A DNA stretch of 64,000 nucleotides, taken from the NCBI GenBank assembly GCA_026645415.1, contig JAPEVH010000034.1, positions 1-64,000 on the forward strand, in the 5' to 3' direction. The stretch is from Candidatus Electronema sp. (GTDB taxonomy: Bacteria > Desulfobacterota > Desulfobulbia > Desulfobulbales > Desulfobulbaceae). This document shows, piece after piece, positions 26,112 to 35,883 of this stretch. Position 1 is the stretch's first letter. Every line of letters begins with the position of its first letter. Under the pieces are notes generated by a model. That model saw only the letters and a list, made by a program, of their open reading frames with translations. It did no database searches and was not told the origin of the DNA. The position numbers were made by a program, and so were the translations under genes.

Positions 26112-27518
26112 ATGTCTCGTTTCTCCCGTAGTCTCTTCTTTCTTGCTTTTCTGCTCCTTTGTTCGCCAACGCTGCTTCTTGCCTCAGAAGGCGGCGGACA
26201 TGGACTGGCTATCTCACCTATTTGGATTTTTCCTTTTGCCATGCTGCTGGGCTGTATTGCCGTACTTCCCCTCGTGGCAAATCAGTGGTGGGAACACAAC
26301 CACAACCGCGCAAAGGTGAGTTGCTTATTTGCAATCATCTTTGCCAGCTACATGCTGCTCAATTTCGGTCATGCAGGCTGGGTTGCCTTGTACCATGCGA
26401 TTCTTTATGAATACCTGCCTTTTATCATTCTCCTTGGAGCCTTATTTACTATTTCTGGCGGGATTTATATAAAAGGTTCCTTGGCAGGAACGCCTCTCTC
26501 GAACACGATGTTCCTTGTTATTGGAGCGATTTCCGCAAGCCTGATTGGTACTACTGGTGCTTCAATGGTGCTGATTCGTCCTCTGCTGCGCGCCAACGAG
26601 AAACGAGAGAATAAAGTCCATCTTGTGGTCTTGTTTATCTTTGTCGTCTCAAACTGCGGCGGTCTACTTACACCTCTTGGTGATCCACCACTCTTTCTTG
26701 GCTTCCTGAAAGGGGTTCATTTTAGCTGGACACTGCGGCTCTGGAAGGAATGGCTTTTTGTCAACGGTTTCCTCATTATATTTGCTAATCTGCTTGATCA
26801 ATGGATATTTGATCGAGAGGAAAAACGCCGTCCAGGATCACAGCTCGAAGAGGTCATGCAACATCAACCACTGCGTATTCTTGGCTGGCAAAATCTCTTA
26901 TTTTTAGCTGGAATTGTGCTGGTGATTCTTGGCAAAGGACAGGCTTGGGGTGGCGAATGGCCTTTTGGTGTCCAAGAAGGCCTCATGGTTGGACTTACAC
27001 TGGCAGCTTATTTCAGCACAAAGGAAGAAATCCGTGCCGATAATAGATTTACCTTTGCACCAATCATTGAAGTAGCCATCCTTTTTGCTGGTATTTTCAT
27101 TACCATGATTGCCCCGCTGATGGTGCTGAATACACATGGCAAAGAGCTGGGCTTGAACGAGCCGTGGCATTTCTTCTGGGCAACAGGGCTGCTGTCCAGT
27201 TTTCTCGATAATGCTCCAACCTACCTGACCTTTGCGGCTACGGCCTGTGGGCATTTAGGTGTCAGTGTGGAAGGACAGAAATATTTGGCAGAATTCCTTG
27301 CTACAGGAGGTGCAGAAGCCGCCCGTTTGCTGGTAGCTATTTCCTGCGGTGCGGTCTTTATGGGGGCAAACTCCTATATTGGCAATGGCCCTAATTTTAT
27401 GGTTAAGGCAATTGCTGAGGAAAGCGGAGTTAGAATGCCGAGTTTCTTTGGCTACATGGGCTGGTCAGGTGCGATCCTGATTCCACTGTTTATTGTAGTG
27501 ACCTTTGTATTTTTTTAG
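26112..27518 (+). CDS. nhaD: NhaD-type sodium:proton antiporter
   Basis: A 468-residue membrane protein of the ion-transporter superfamily with about 12 helices and a probable N-terminal signal/first helix. Family segments are IGTTGASMVLIRPLLRANEK, NCGGLLTPLGDPPLFLGFLK and SSFLDNAPTYLTF. NhaD-type carriers exchange Na+ for H+ across the inner membrane, suiting a marine or brackish organism. It follows the scar region, and its own promoter is not obvious. A citrate or arsenite carrier of the same superfamily is less likely. Confidence 0.85.
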   Translation: MSRFSRSLFFLAFLLLCSPTLLLASEGGGHGLAISPIWIFPFAMLLGCIAVLPLVANQWWEHNHNRAKVSCLFAIIFASYMLLNFGHAGWVALYHAILYEYLPFIILLGALFTISGGIYIKGSLAGTPLSNTMFLVIGAISASLIGTTGASMVLIRPLLRANEKRENKVHLVVLFIFVVSNCGGLLTPLGDPPLFLGFLKGVHFSWTLRLWKEWLFVNGFLIIFANLLDQWIFDREEKRRPGSQLEEVMQHQPLRILGWQNLLFLAGIVLVILGKGQAWGGEWPFGVQEGLMVGLTLAAYFSTKEEIRADNRFTFAPIIEVAILFAGIFITMIAPLMVLNTHGKELGLNEPWHFFWATGLLSSFLDNAPTYLTFAATACGHLGVSVEGQKYLAEFLATGGAEAARLLVAISCGAVFMGANSYIGNGPNFMVKAIAEESGVRMPSFFGYMGWSGAILIPLFIVVTFVFF

Positions 27519-27545
27519 TCGAAAGGTTTATCCGATATCATGCAG

Positions 27546-28262
27546 CTACATCTCTTGGATTACAGGCGAATATGGCCCATTTTTGTACTGATAAATATAC
27601 AGTGGTGGCAAAAAGGCTAACCCCTTGCCACCATTTTTGACGGCCTCAATTAATACCAAGCGCGCTTGGTCAGCTTCAGGATAACTGTACACAGGCTGGA
27701 GACGTTTTGGCACCAAGCGTTTCTGCTGCATCATCGCCAAAACGTTTGCCAATCGCTCGGCTGGGTAGATGCAACACACTGCACCCCGGTTCTTGACCGC
27801 AAAGGCGGCCGCCGTGAACACCGAATCTGGATCAGCAGTCAATTCATGCCGAGCAAGGGCACATTCATCAGCGTGACTGACCCTACCACTCCTAGGTTGA
27901 TAATACGGCGGATTGCTCAGTATCAGATCATAAGATTCTGGCTCAACAAAATCGTTGATTTGGCGTAGATCGCCTTGCTGGACAGTAAAACGGTCTTGCC
28001 ACTGATTGGCTGCAACATTGCTCCGAGCCAGTGCTGCTAAAGCAGGTTGTAGCTCTAGCCCGGTAAGCTGAAGATAAGCAAAACGATGACAAAGAATCAG
28101 GCCGATCACCCCACAGCCGCAGCCAATATCCAAGACTCGATCTCGCGTTGCTGGATGGCAGAAATGAGCCAAGAGCACCGCATCCAGCGAAAAGCGATAG
28201 CCGTCACGGTGCTGACGGCAAATAACTTGGCCATCAAACAGGGTGTCATCAGTAAACAGCAT
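27546..28262 (-). CDS. trmN6: tRNA1(Val) A37 N6-methyltransferase
   Basis: A 238-residue SAM-dependent methyltransferase. The SAM motif is VLDIGCGCGVIGL and the catalytic adenine-methylase motif is LSNPPYYQP, as in YfiC/TrmN6. The N-terminal LFDGQVICRQHRDGYRFSLDA is diagnostic. It follows the DUF1015 gene by 3 bp, so the two form an operon. Confidence 0.9.
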   Translation of the reverse strand: MLFTDDTLFDGQVICRQHRDGYRFSLDAVLLAHFCHPATRDRVLDIGCGCGVIGLILCHRFAYLQLTGLELQPALAALARSNVAANQWQDRFTVQQGDLRQINDFVEPESYDLILSNPPYYQPRSGRVSHADECALARHELTADPDSVFTAAAFAVKNRGAVCCIYPAERLANVLAMMQQKRLVPKRLQPVYSYPEADQARLVLIEAVKNGGKGLAFLPPLYIYQYKNGPYSPVIQEM

Positions 28263-28265
28263 TAC

Positions 28266-29633
28266 TTAGAATGGCACTGTCTCATCCAACTTTCTGATCA
28301 GGAGACCTGTGAGGATTTTTGGATAAAAGAAGGTCGATTTATGCGGCATGATATTACCGCTGTCAGCTACCTGTAAGACTTGTGCAACTTTGGTCGGATT
28401 AAGCAAAAAGAGCAATGGCGTGTGTCCATCATCATTCACACTCTCTTTAACCGCTGTATCCAAGGCTTCATCTGGATCACTCAGATAGCTGATCAGTTTA
28501 CCCTTGGCACACTGCTCATGACTCAGGCCGAGACAGCGACCAATCAACACTTCTGACAGCACAACAACATCTAAACTGCGCAGCACTTCTGGTTTATCAA
28601 CCAAGGCTGGATTATCAGTCAAAGTTTCTTTGGGAGCGGTAAGCAGGAAGGCGCGGTTCTCTCCGGGATGATACACTCCAAAAGCAGGCAGGCCACTGCT
28701 CACAGCAGCTTCATCCATCTGGTTGAATGTTTCAGCAAGCAGGCTTTCCCGGCTACTTTGAGTAATTTCTTTGACTTTTACGTCCGCTCGGAGCTTCTCA
28801 GCGAGCACGTCTGCGCTCATTTCACTTGGCCAGCGCACTAAGCGATGCGTCGGTAGAACAGAGAGACCGGGATCCTCACAGCCGCAGAGATACATCATGA
28901 TGAAATTACTCGGATCAGCAGCAGGCAAATCAGGATTAGCAGCCAGAGCGCGGCGGCGGTGCTCTAAAGCAGTGGTGTAGCGGTGGTGTCCATCAGCAAT
29001 ATAGACCGGTTTCTCGGTAAAGAGCTGCTGCACCTTGCTAAGAGCATTTGCGTCCGTGACCCGCCAGAGGCTATGGGTGTTCGCATTGCCGTCAGTAACT
29101 TCCAGTACCGGCGCGTTTTCCTGCGCCTGTTCCAGAGTGTGGATGACTTCCTGCTGCGGGTCAGAATAGATAGAAAAAACTTTGCTGAACTGCGCCTCAC
29201 AGGTTTCCATTAACTTCAACCGGTCGCTAATCACTCCGGCAAAAGTTTTCTCATGCGGCCGAACTATGCCTTCACTGAACTCAGCCAGTCCAACCAAACA
29301 GACAATCCCTTTGCGGGTCAGTCGTTTGCCGCTAGGATGTTGGTATTCTATAGCATACAAATAGATGGCAGGCTGTGCATCACGGACCAGCACTTCTTCG
29401 TCTTGCCAAGCAGTAAAACGATTATGAGCTTGCTGATAACGACCATCATCATCGGTTTCATCCTGCGAGGTGTTACGCAGATCAAGGTTAATCATTGAAT
29501 AAGGATTTTTCTGCCGCAGCTTTTCGCCATCTCCAGCAGAAATGATGTCATAGGGTGGGGTTATCACGTCTTCCAGTCGCGCAATTTTTTCCGGGTTGTA
29601 GCGCAGGGCACGGAACGGAGTAACAGCAGCCAT
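28266..29633 (-). CDS. DUF1015 family protein
   Basis: A 455-residue protein starting MAAVTPFRALRYNPEKI, with family segments VITPPYDIIS, NPYSMINLDLR, RPHEKTF, the ADGHHRYTTALEHR block, and a late LLLNPTKVAQV. The frame opens 16 codons earlier, but ATG 29633 has a GGGAGAA box and the conserved N-terminus. DUF1015 is widespread and sometimes annotated as a SerC- or HTH-associated protein. No reaction is established to my knowledge. The His-rich ADGHHRY is probably catalytic or metal-binding. Confidence 0.88.
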   Translation of the reverse strand: MAAVTPFRALRYNPEKIARLEDVITPPYDIISAGDGEKLRQKNPYSMINLDLRNTSQDETDDDGRYQQAHNRFTAWQDEEVLVRDAQPAIYLYAIEYQHPSGKRLTRKGIVCLVGLAEFSEGIVRPHEKTFAGVISDRLKLMETCEAQFSKVFSIYSDPQQEVIHTLEQAQENAPVLEVTDGNANTHSLWRVTDANALSKVQQLFTEKPVYIADGHHRYTTALEHRRRALAANPDLPAADPSNFIMMYLCGCEDPGLSVLPTHRLVRWPSEMSADVLAEKLRADVKVKEITQSSRESLLAETFNQMDEAAVSSGLPAFGVYHPGENRAFLLTAPKETLTDNPALVDKPEVLRSLDVVVLSEVLIGRCLGLSHEQCAKGKLISYLSDPDEALDTAVKESVNDDGHTPLLFLLNPTKVAQVLQVADSGNIMPHKSTFFYPKILTGLLIRKLDETVPF

Positions 29634-29988
29634 AAAATTTTTCTCCCAACAAATAAAAGATGAACAGCGTTTATCCAGCAAACTACAATGCAGACTCCGG
29701 CCCTGTTTACCATTTTGCTGGGAAGGGGCGCAAGCAGCTTTTTTGTTGAGTCAAGTTGTTTAAGCAAAAAAGACAGCTAGACCGCTCTTGTGAACAAGCC
29801 ATGTTGGAGAGACAGGAAACAGGGACAGTTCTTCCCTTTTCCTTGTTTACATTTGTGCCAACGCATGGTATTTAACTTGTTTCTCCAGCCTATTGAATTA
29901 CTCACTGCGGCTTATTTTTTCTTGCAATATCGTTCCGACAGATCGTCTCAGACTTGGTCTGTTCGCATTTTTCTTGGAGTTTTATCTT
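29634..29988. other. Divergent intergenic region (DUF1015/prc)
   Basis: This region carries the divergent upstream sequences of the DUF1015 operon (minus) and prc (plus). I see no convincing -35/-10 pair, repeat or RNA structure. The frame of prc is open through part of it but lacks a ribosome binding site before 29976. Confidence 0.4.
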
Positions 29989-32109
29989 ATGCGGCTGCAT
30001 CGTTTTCTTTTCAGCGGATTTTTACTTTCTCTGCTTATTAGCTCTTCTGCGCACAGCAAGGCGGTTTTGTCGCCAGAATTTGATGCTGACCGGAATCGCC
30101 TTATCGCTTCTATGCTCTGTCATCAGCTCCCTGCCCAGCATTTTTCCCATAAGATCTGTGATGACGATATGTCGCGGGCAGCTTATGATCTTTATCTGAA
30201 ACAACTTGATCCACGTAAACAGTTTCTACTCGCCTCAGATGTAAAGCAGCTCAATGAGTTTGCTGATAAAATTGATGACGAAATCAACCAAGGGCATATT
30301 CTTCTTCCAGATGCAGGGCGGGGTTTACTCAATCGACGGGCTAAAGAAGTTGAAAATATGATTCAGCAAATCTTAGATGCTGGCTTTGATCCCAACCAAA
30401 AGGAATCGCTGCAAAGTGATCCTGAAAAAATTAGCTGGGCAGCGAATAAAGAGGAGCTGAGGGAACGTTGGCGACTCTCTCTCAAGCTGGAGGTGATTGA
30501 CTCCTATCTTGAAGAGATTGAGAAAGAAAAAAACAAAAATAAAGAGGAAAAGCAAGTTGTTGCTGATGCAACTGCGCAGATCGATCAGAAACTTTGGACT
30601 GCTGCATTAGAAAAGGTCCGAAAAAAAAATGATCAGTATCTGAATAGGCTGCGAAAAATTGATAGGCAGGAACATTATAACCGCTATTTTGAGGCTATTG
30701 CCAAGTCATTTGACCCGCATACCGACTATATGGCACCTGAGTCCAAAGAAGACTTTGACATCCACATGAGCGGTTCTCTGGAAGGCATTGGTGCTCTCCT
30801 GCGGGAAGATGATGGCCATATCAAAGTCGTGAACATTATCCCTGGCAGCCCTGCCGCAGCGCAGGGGCAACTGCACGCTGAAGATAGCATCTTGGCAGTC
30901 GCAGAAAAGGATGGCGAGCCGTTGGATATTTCTTCGATGAGTATTCGGGAGGCAGTTTCCTATATTCGTGGCCCAAAAGGCACCGAGGTACGACTCACGA
31001 TTGCTCGACCAGATGGCAGTCGCCTCGTAATTCCTATCATTCGGGATGTCGTTAAGCTGGAGGATACCTTTGTCAAATCCACGGTTTTAAAAGACGAGAA
31101 AGGGCAGAAGATAGGTTATCTGAAAATTCCGGCCTTTTATCGAGATTTTTCTGGGGATCAGCATGGGGATGCGTCCCGTAATGTTACCGATGATACTCGC
31201 AGTGAGTTACGCAAGCTCAAAAAGAAAGGCATTACTGGACTTATTCTTGACCTGCGCAACAATGGTGGCGGTTCTTTAGCAGATGCAGTCGAAGTCTCTG
31301 GTTTATTCCTGCCTGGTGGTCCGGTAGTGCAAATCAAAAACTCTGAGGGCCGGATTCTCGTTCTGGAGGATGAGGACAAAGACATGGTCTATGATGGCCC
31401 GATGCTTGTCTTGGTTAATCAGTTTGCGGCTTCTGCTTCAGAAATTCTTGCAGGAGCATTACAAGATTATGGCCGCGCACTGATTGTCGGCGGGGCGCAT
31501 ACGCATGGCAAAGGGACCGTGCAGGCTTTGGTTGATTTAAACCGTAACTTACCGCTCCTCTATCGAAAAAAGTATGATGATCTTGGGGCACTCAAAATCA
31601 CTATTCAGAAATTTTACCGGGTCAATGGCAGCTCTACCCAGTATAAGGGGATTGTTCCAGATGTGGTATTGCCTAGTGTGCTGGATTACTTAGAAACTGG
31701 CGAACAGTACCTAGATAATTCCTTACCTTGGGATCAGGTCGAGCCTGTCCGATATAAGACATGGACAGGTGCCAAACTCAATGCAACAAAGGCTCGTTTA
31801 GAAAGTGATACGTATCTAACCACGAGCAAAAAATTCCAAAAAATCAAAGTGGAAAGTTTACGTACAAAACAGCACAAAGAAGACAGTATGGTACCTGTTT
31901 ATCTCGCTGGAGTTCTTCAGGACCGAAAGGCGTTGAAAGAGGCAGAGTCTGTTGGTGGTGTTGATGAAGAAGCAGTAGATGAGGAAGAGTCAAGCACAGA
32001 GAAAAAGAGTCTTGACGAGGAATTAGCTCAGGATCCTTATGCAGATTTATCCCTGTATCTGATGGACAACTCCGCTGCTGTTGCCCAGACTGCGAAGAAC
32101 AAAAAATGA
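29989..32109 (+). CDS. prc: Tail-specific (C-terminal processing) protease
   Basis: A 706-residue periplasmic S41 peptidase that removes or trims C-termini of exported proteins. A signal peptide (RLHRFLFSGFLLSLLISSSA) starts at ATG 29989, after GGAG at 29976. A helical N-terminal domain, a PDZ domain (GSLEGIGALLREDDGHIKVV, GSPAAAQGQL) and the protease domain follow. The catalytic Ser484 is in FAASASEILAGAL and the Lys508 in HTHGKGTVQ. The C-terminal Tsp/DUF3340-like extension is present, ending in a long acidic linker. Organisation matches E. coli Prc. Confidence 0.94.
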   Translation: MRLHRFLFSGFLLSLLISSSAHSKAVLSPEFDADRNRLIASMLCHQLPAQHFSHKICDDDMSRAAYDLYLKQLDPRKQFLLASDVKQLNEFADKIDDEINQGHILLPDAGRGLLNRRAKEVENMIQQILDAGFDPNQKESLQSDPEKISWAANKEELRERWRLSLKLEVIDSYLEEIEKEKNKNKEEKQVVADATAQIDQKLWTAALEKVRKKNDQYLNRLRKIDRQEHYNRYFEAIAKSFDPHTDYMAPESKEDFDIHMSGSLEGIGALLREDDGHIKVVNIIPGSPAAAQGQLHAEDSILAVAEKDGEPLDISSMSIREAVSYIRGPKGTEVRLTIARPDGSRLVIPIIRDVVKLEDTFVKSTVLKDEKGQKIGYLKIPAFYRDFSGDQHGDASRNVTDDTRSELRKLKKKGITGLILDLRNNGGGSLADAVEVSGLFLPGGPVVQIKNSEGRILVLEDEDKDMVYDGPMLVLVNQFAASASEILAGALQDYGRALIVGGAHTHGKGTVQALVDLNRNLPLLYRKKYDDLGALKITIQKFYRVNGSSTQYKGIVPDVVLPSVLDYLETGEQYLDNSLPWDQVEPVRYKTWTGAKLNATKARLESDTYLTTSKKFQKIKVESLRTKQHKEDSMVPVYLAGVLQDRKALKEAESVGGVDEEAVDEEESSTEKKSLDEELAQDPYADLSLYLMDNSAAVAQTAKNKK

Positions 32110-32159
32110 AATTTTTCTTGAAATAAGCGGCTAATCATGATAGAGGAAAGAATTTCATT

Positions 32160-32711
32160 ATGACGAAGATAGCAGATGCCTTAAAGAGTAACGAGGCGAA
32201 AATCCTCACTTTGTGGACAGAACGAGTACTAGATACCTATGTGTCCTCTGATTTCTTTAAAAAATCTCTGGATCGCTTTGCCAATCCGGTTGGTAGCAAT
32301 ATTCGGGAAGGATTAACGCAACTCTTTCGCTTACTTGTCGCTGGAGCAACCTCACAGAATTTTGTTGAGCCATTAGATCAAATCATCCGTATCAGAGCGG
32401 TACAGGAGTTTACGCCAGCCCAAGCTGTTGCTCCAATTATGGATTTGAAATGGGTGGTACGGCAGGTATTTTCAGAGGACAAGGATTGTCGCAGTCTCCT
32501 TACAGAACTACTACCCTTTGATGGTGACGTAGATAGATTGACGCTCCATGCCTTTGATCTGTATATGGCCTGTCGCGAGCAACTTCATAAGGCCCGAATT
32601 CGAGAGCTGAAAAGCGGGACGTATATCCTCACAGATTCAGCTTGCGCTTCAGCATTGGTACAAAAGAATCTGCAAGAAACAAACAAAAGCTGCGCTGCGG
32701 ACAAAGCATAG
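32160..32711 (+). CDS. RsbRD N-terminal domain protein
   Basis: A 183-residue helical protein (SNEAKILTLWTERVLDTY, later HAFDLYMACREQLHKARIRE) fitting the RsbRD N-terminal domain, a globin-like sensory fold of stressosome proteins. It contains no STAS or kinase domain. Genes of this type occur next to dsrMKJOP in sulfate reducers, and here it lies 56 bp before dsrM. It probably senses redox state or a ligand for the Dsr membrane complex, which is inference. A small hairpin with a T-run separates it from dsrM. Confidence 0.78.
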   Translation: MTKIADALKSNEAKILTLWTERVLDTYVSSDFFKKSLDRFANPVGSNIREGLTQLFRLLVAGATSQNFVEPLDQIIRIRAVQEFTPAQAVAPIMDLKWVVRQVFSEDKDCRSLLTELLPFDGDVDRLTLHAFDLYMACREQLHKARIRELKSGTYILTDSACASALVQKNLQETNKSCAADKA

Positions 32712-32743
32712 AAAGTATGCTTTAAGATATTTATCTTTTTTTT
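32705..32743 (+). terminator. Weak terminator or attenuator before dsrM
   Basis: Two short stems, AGCATA/TATGCT (32705-32721) and AAGATA-tt-TATCTT (32724-32737), are followed by TTTTTT. The first stem overlaps the stop codon of the RsbRD gene. It may reduce read-through into dsrMKJ. Confidence 0.4.
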
Positions 32744-32767
32744 CAACCTGAAGAGAGGGAGCGATCA

Positions 32768-33784
32768 ATGAAGTACATCTTCCCCTTGGCTGTAGTCATT
32801 GCTTTGGCGGTGATTGCGTGGATAGGGTCCGCGATCCTCGGCCTACAAGACCTTTTTGGTATTGTAGTGCCTTACGCGGCCCTGTTTCTGTTTGTCAGCG
32901 GCTTTTGTTGGCGGGTCCTTTACTGGGCTAGATCACCAGTGCCGTTCAAAATTCCTACCACCTGCGGGCAAGGTTACTCCATGCCTTGGGTGAAGCGAGA
33001 CAAACTGGAAGCCCCGGTGAGCACAGGCGAAGTTCTCGGCCGGATGTTTCTGGAAGTTTTTCTCTTCCGCTCCCTTTGGCGCAACACTAAAACCAGCATC
33101 AAGCCTGGCCCAGTGTTGAGCTATAAGTCCACCAGATGGCTCTGGTTTTTTGGCATTCTTTTTCATTACAGTATGCTACTGGTAGTGCTTCGGCATTTAC
33201 GTCTCTTCTTAGAGCCGGTACCATTTGTCATTAGCGCACTGGACAGTCTGGACGGTGTTTCCTTACATCTTACCCCAGAACTTTCAATGTACGTTACTGA
33301 CGCGCTTATTCTTCTGGGCCTGCTGGCCCTTTTGCTGCGTCGTTTTACCCTCCGGCCAGTACGCTACATCTCCTTGGCCAACGACTATTTTCCCCTTTTC
33401 CTCCTGATTGGAATCGTAAGTTCCGGCATAACAATGCGCTATTTCCTCCGCACTGGTGTTGACATTGTTGCCATCAAACAGCTTGCTCTTGGTCTGACAA
33501 CCTTCAAGCCTGTACTTCCTGCGGACATCGCCCCTATTTTCTACGTACATCTGTTCTTGGTTTCTAGCCTGCTGGCCTATTTCCCCTTCTCCAAGCTGAT
33601 GCACATGGGCGGCGTTTTTCTTAGCCCGACCCGTAATATGGCTAATGACAGCAGGATGCGTCGGTATGTTAATCCGTGGAACCCAGACATCAAACCCCAT
33701 TCCTATGCTTCTTATGAGGACGAGTTCCGGGCGGATATGATTGAGCAGGGCATCCCGGTGGAAAAGGAACTGCCGCAAGGCTGA
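32768..33784 (+). CDS. dsrM: DsrM-like cytochrome b membrane subunit
   Basis: A 338-residue inner-membrane protein of the NarI/DsrM type that oxidises menaquinol and carries heme b. About five to six helices are visible, for example FPLAVVIALAVIAWIGSAIL, FGILFHYSMLLVVLRHLRLF and YFPLFLLIGIVSSGITM, with helix histidines (FHYSM, VLRHLR, YVHLF) available as heme ligands. The CGQGYSMPWVKRDKLEAP loop is typical. It is the first gene of dsrMKJ, with a GAGAGGGAG ribosome binding site. The complex links the quinone pool to reduction of DsrC trisulfide in dissimilatory sulfur metabolism. Confidence 0.93.
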   Translation: MKYIFPLAVVIALAVIAWIGSAILGLQDLFGIVVPYAALFLFVSGFCWRVLYWARSPVPFKIPTTCGQGYSMPWVKRDKLEAPVSTGEVLGRMFLEVFLFRSLWRNTKTSIKPGPVLSYKSTRWLWFFGILFHYSMLLVVLRHLRLFLEPVPFVISALDSLDGVSLHLTPELSMYVTDALILLGLLALLLRRFTLRPVRYISLANDYFPLFLLIGIVSSGITMRYFLRTGVDIVAIKQLALGLTTFKPVLPADIAPIFYVHLFLVSSLLAYFPFSKLMHMGGVFLSPTRNMANDSRMRRYVNPWNPDIKPHSYASYEDEFRADMIEQGIPVEKELPQG

Positions 33785-33814
33785 CGAATAACAGGTGCAT
33801 AAGGAATAATTACA

Positions 33815-35446
33815 ATGGCCGTCATAAAAAAAGATGAGCTGGCAAAAAGCGTGGTCGAAGAACCAACGCTGATGACCGGTTCGATGCCGGAAAAAGACTG
33901 GATGGATATTCCGGCAGTATTCAAACCCGGCAATTATGCCTATCCAACCAAGCCAGAAAAACTAGAGTATCTCAACAGTCAACAGGGTGTCAGCTTTCCT
34001 AACGCCCGTGCTTGGAATCCAGAGGACGAAGACTGGAAGCTGCCGGAAAACTGGCAAGAGATCATCATTAAAGGGCTGGCAGATCGACTGAAACGCTTCC
34101 GCTCGCTCAAGATTTTCATGGATTGCTGCGTTCGTTGTGGAGCCTGCGCAGACAAGTGTCATTTTTTCCTTGGTACTGGCGATCCCAAGAACATGCCAGT
34201 ATTGCGGGCCGAACTGCTCCGTTCGATTTATCGGCAAGAATTCACCTTGGCAGGTAAGCTGCTCGGTAAAATGGCAGGCGGCCGAAAGATGACTGTTGGA
34301 GTGCTGAAAGAGTGGTTTATGTATGCGTATCAGTGTACAGAATGCCGCCGCTGCTCTGTATTCTGTCCTTATGGCATTGATACTGCCGAGATCACCATGA
34401 TGCTGCGCGAACTGTTGCATCTGGTCGGCTGTGGTATTAACTGGGCTATGGAGCCGGTTTCTAACTCGAATCGGACCGGCAACCACATGGGCCTAACTCC
34501 GCAGGCGTTCAAAGGCAATGTGGAGTTCCTTTGTGAGGATCTTGAAAATTTGACCGGGGTTAAGGTCAACCCGACTTTTAACCGCAAAGGGGCAGAGGTG
34601 CTGTTCATCACCCCATCAGCAGACGTATTTGCCGAGCCAGGCATCTTCACCTGCATGGGTTATTTGTTGCTTTTTGAAGCCATTGGTTTGGACTACACGT
34701 GGTCAACATACGCCTCTGAGGGCGGCAACTTCGGCCTCTTCACCTCGAATGAGATGATGAAGAAACTGAACGCTAAGATGTATGCTGAAGCCAAGCGTCT
34801 GGGCGTAAAATGGATACTCGGCGGCGAGTGCGGCCACATGTGGCGGGTAATCCATCAGTATATGGACACCATGAACGGCCCGGCTGACTTCCTCGAAGTG
34901 CCTAAGTCACCAATGACCGGCACTGTCTTTGATAATGCAACCTCAACTAAGATGGTGCATATCAGCGAGTTCACTGCTGACTTGATCAAGCACGGTAAAA
35001 TCAAGCTCGATAAGAGCCGTAACGCCCATGTTAAGGCAACTTTCCATGATTCCTGTAATCCAGCCCGCGCTATGGGTATGCTAGAGGAGCCGCGTTATAT
35101 CCTCAACAACGTGCTTGAGAAATGGTATGAGATGCCGGAAAATACCATCCGTGAGAAAACTTTCTGCTGTGGTTCTGGTACCGCCCTGAACACAGAAGAG
35201 ATTATGGAGTTGCGGATGCGTTCTGGTTTACCACGGGCTAACGCGGTTAAGCATGTTTATGACAAACATGCCATCAACACTTTGGCCTGCATCTGTGCTA
35301 TTGATCGGGCTACTTTGAGTACCTTAATGGATTACTGGGTACCAGAAGTGAGCGTGGCAGGTGTGAGTGAGCTGGTAGGTAACGCCTTGGTAATTGAAGG
35401 CGAAAACAGACAGGAACTGACCGAGGGTCTACGGACTCTGGTATAA
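33815..35446 (+). CDS. dsrK: DsrK, HdrD-like iron-sulfur catalytic subunit
   Basis: A 543-residue cytoplasmic subunit related to heterodisulfide reductase HdrD. Two 4Fe-4S motifs are seen: CVRCGACADKC (about residues 105-115, with the fourth Cys completing the set) and CTECRRCSVFCP. Two CCG-type regions follow, HDSCNPARAMG and TFCCGSGTALN, which in the family hold the noncubane cluster that reduces the DsrC disulfide/trisulfide. It is the second gene of dsrMKJ. Confidence 0.95.
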   Translation: MAVIKKDELAKSVVEEPTLMTGSMPEKDWMDIPAVFKPGNYAYPTKPEKLEYLNSQQGVSFPNARAWNPEDEDWKLPENWQEIIIKGLADRLKRFRSLKIFMDCCVRCGACADKCHFFLGTGDPKNMPVLRAELLRSIYRQEFTLAGKLLGKMAGGRKMTVGVLKEWFMYAYQCTECRRCSVFCPYGIDTAEITMMLRELLHLVGCGINWAMEPVSNSNRTGNHMGLTPQAFKGNVEFLCEDLENLTGVKVNPTFNRKGAEVLFITPSADVFAEPGIFTCMGYLLLFEAIGLDYTWSTYASEGGNFGLFTSNEMMKKLNAKMYAEAKRLGVKWILGGECGHMWRVIHQYMDTMNGPADFLEVPKSPMTGTVFDNATSTKMVHISEFTADLIKHGKIKLDKSRNAHVKATFHDSCNPARAMGMLEEPRYILNNVLEKWYEMPENTIREKTFCCGSGTALNTEEIMELRMRSGLPRANAVKHVYDKHAINTLACICAIDRATLSTLMDYWVPEVSVAGVSELVGNALVIEGENRQELTEGLRTLV

Positions 35447-35466
35447 GCCGGTAACGGAGGATAGAA

Positions 35467-35847
35467 ATGTACGATAGCGGCAAAATCATACCGGGACTGT
35501 TGATCTTTGTTCTGCTGATCACCCTTCCTATTTGGTACAACAACCTGAGTAATGCTGGCCAAGTGAAGACTCCAGAGCCTCCTGATAAGGGAATGCTAAT
35601 GGGCTTCACTTTTGCAAATGGCCAAGAACATCCATCTGCGGCAGAAATGCGGGCTAAACACATGGAGCATCTTAAAATCTTCCATGCCAATGCTGTGGCA
35701 AAGTTGGCAGAGCAAAAAGATAAGAAGATGCCGACCATGAGCTGCATGATGTGTCACGGCAGCAAAGAGCAGTTCTGCGATAGCTGTCATGCAACCATCT
35801 CCGAGAAAAAGGTGCCAGATTGTTGGGAGTGTCATCAAAAGCCATAG
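35467..35847 (+). CDS. dsrJ: DsrJ triheme cytochrome c
   Basis: A 126-residue periplasmic cytochrome anchored by an N-terminal helix (IIPGLLIFVLLITLPIWYN). Three heme c motifs lie close together: CMMCH, CDSCH and CWECH. This is the pattern of DsrJ, whose function in the Dsr complex is still unclear. GGAGG precedes the ATG. In most Gram-negative sulfur metabolisers dsrO and dsrP follow. Here a terminator follows 36 bp later and neither gene is in the window. Confidence 0.93.
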   Translation: MYDSGKIIPGLLIFVLLITLPIWYNNLSNAGQVKTPEPPDKGMLMGFTFANGQEHPSAAEMRAKHMEHLKIFHANAVAKLAEQKDKKMPTMSCMMCHGSKEQFCDSCHATISEKKVPDCWECHQKP

Positions 35848-35883
35848 TCTTTTGCTCTTAAGAAAGACTATAATTTTATGTAA

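Noticed and set aside
32768-35847. Tmc or Hmc complex instead of Dsr
   Set aside because: The small triheme cytochrome with CMMCH, CDSCH and CWECH directly after the HdrD-like gene is specific for DsrJ; no tetraheme or multiheme TmcA/HmcA is present.
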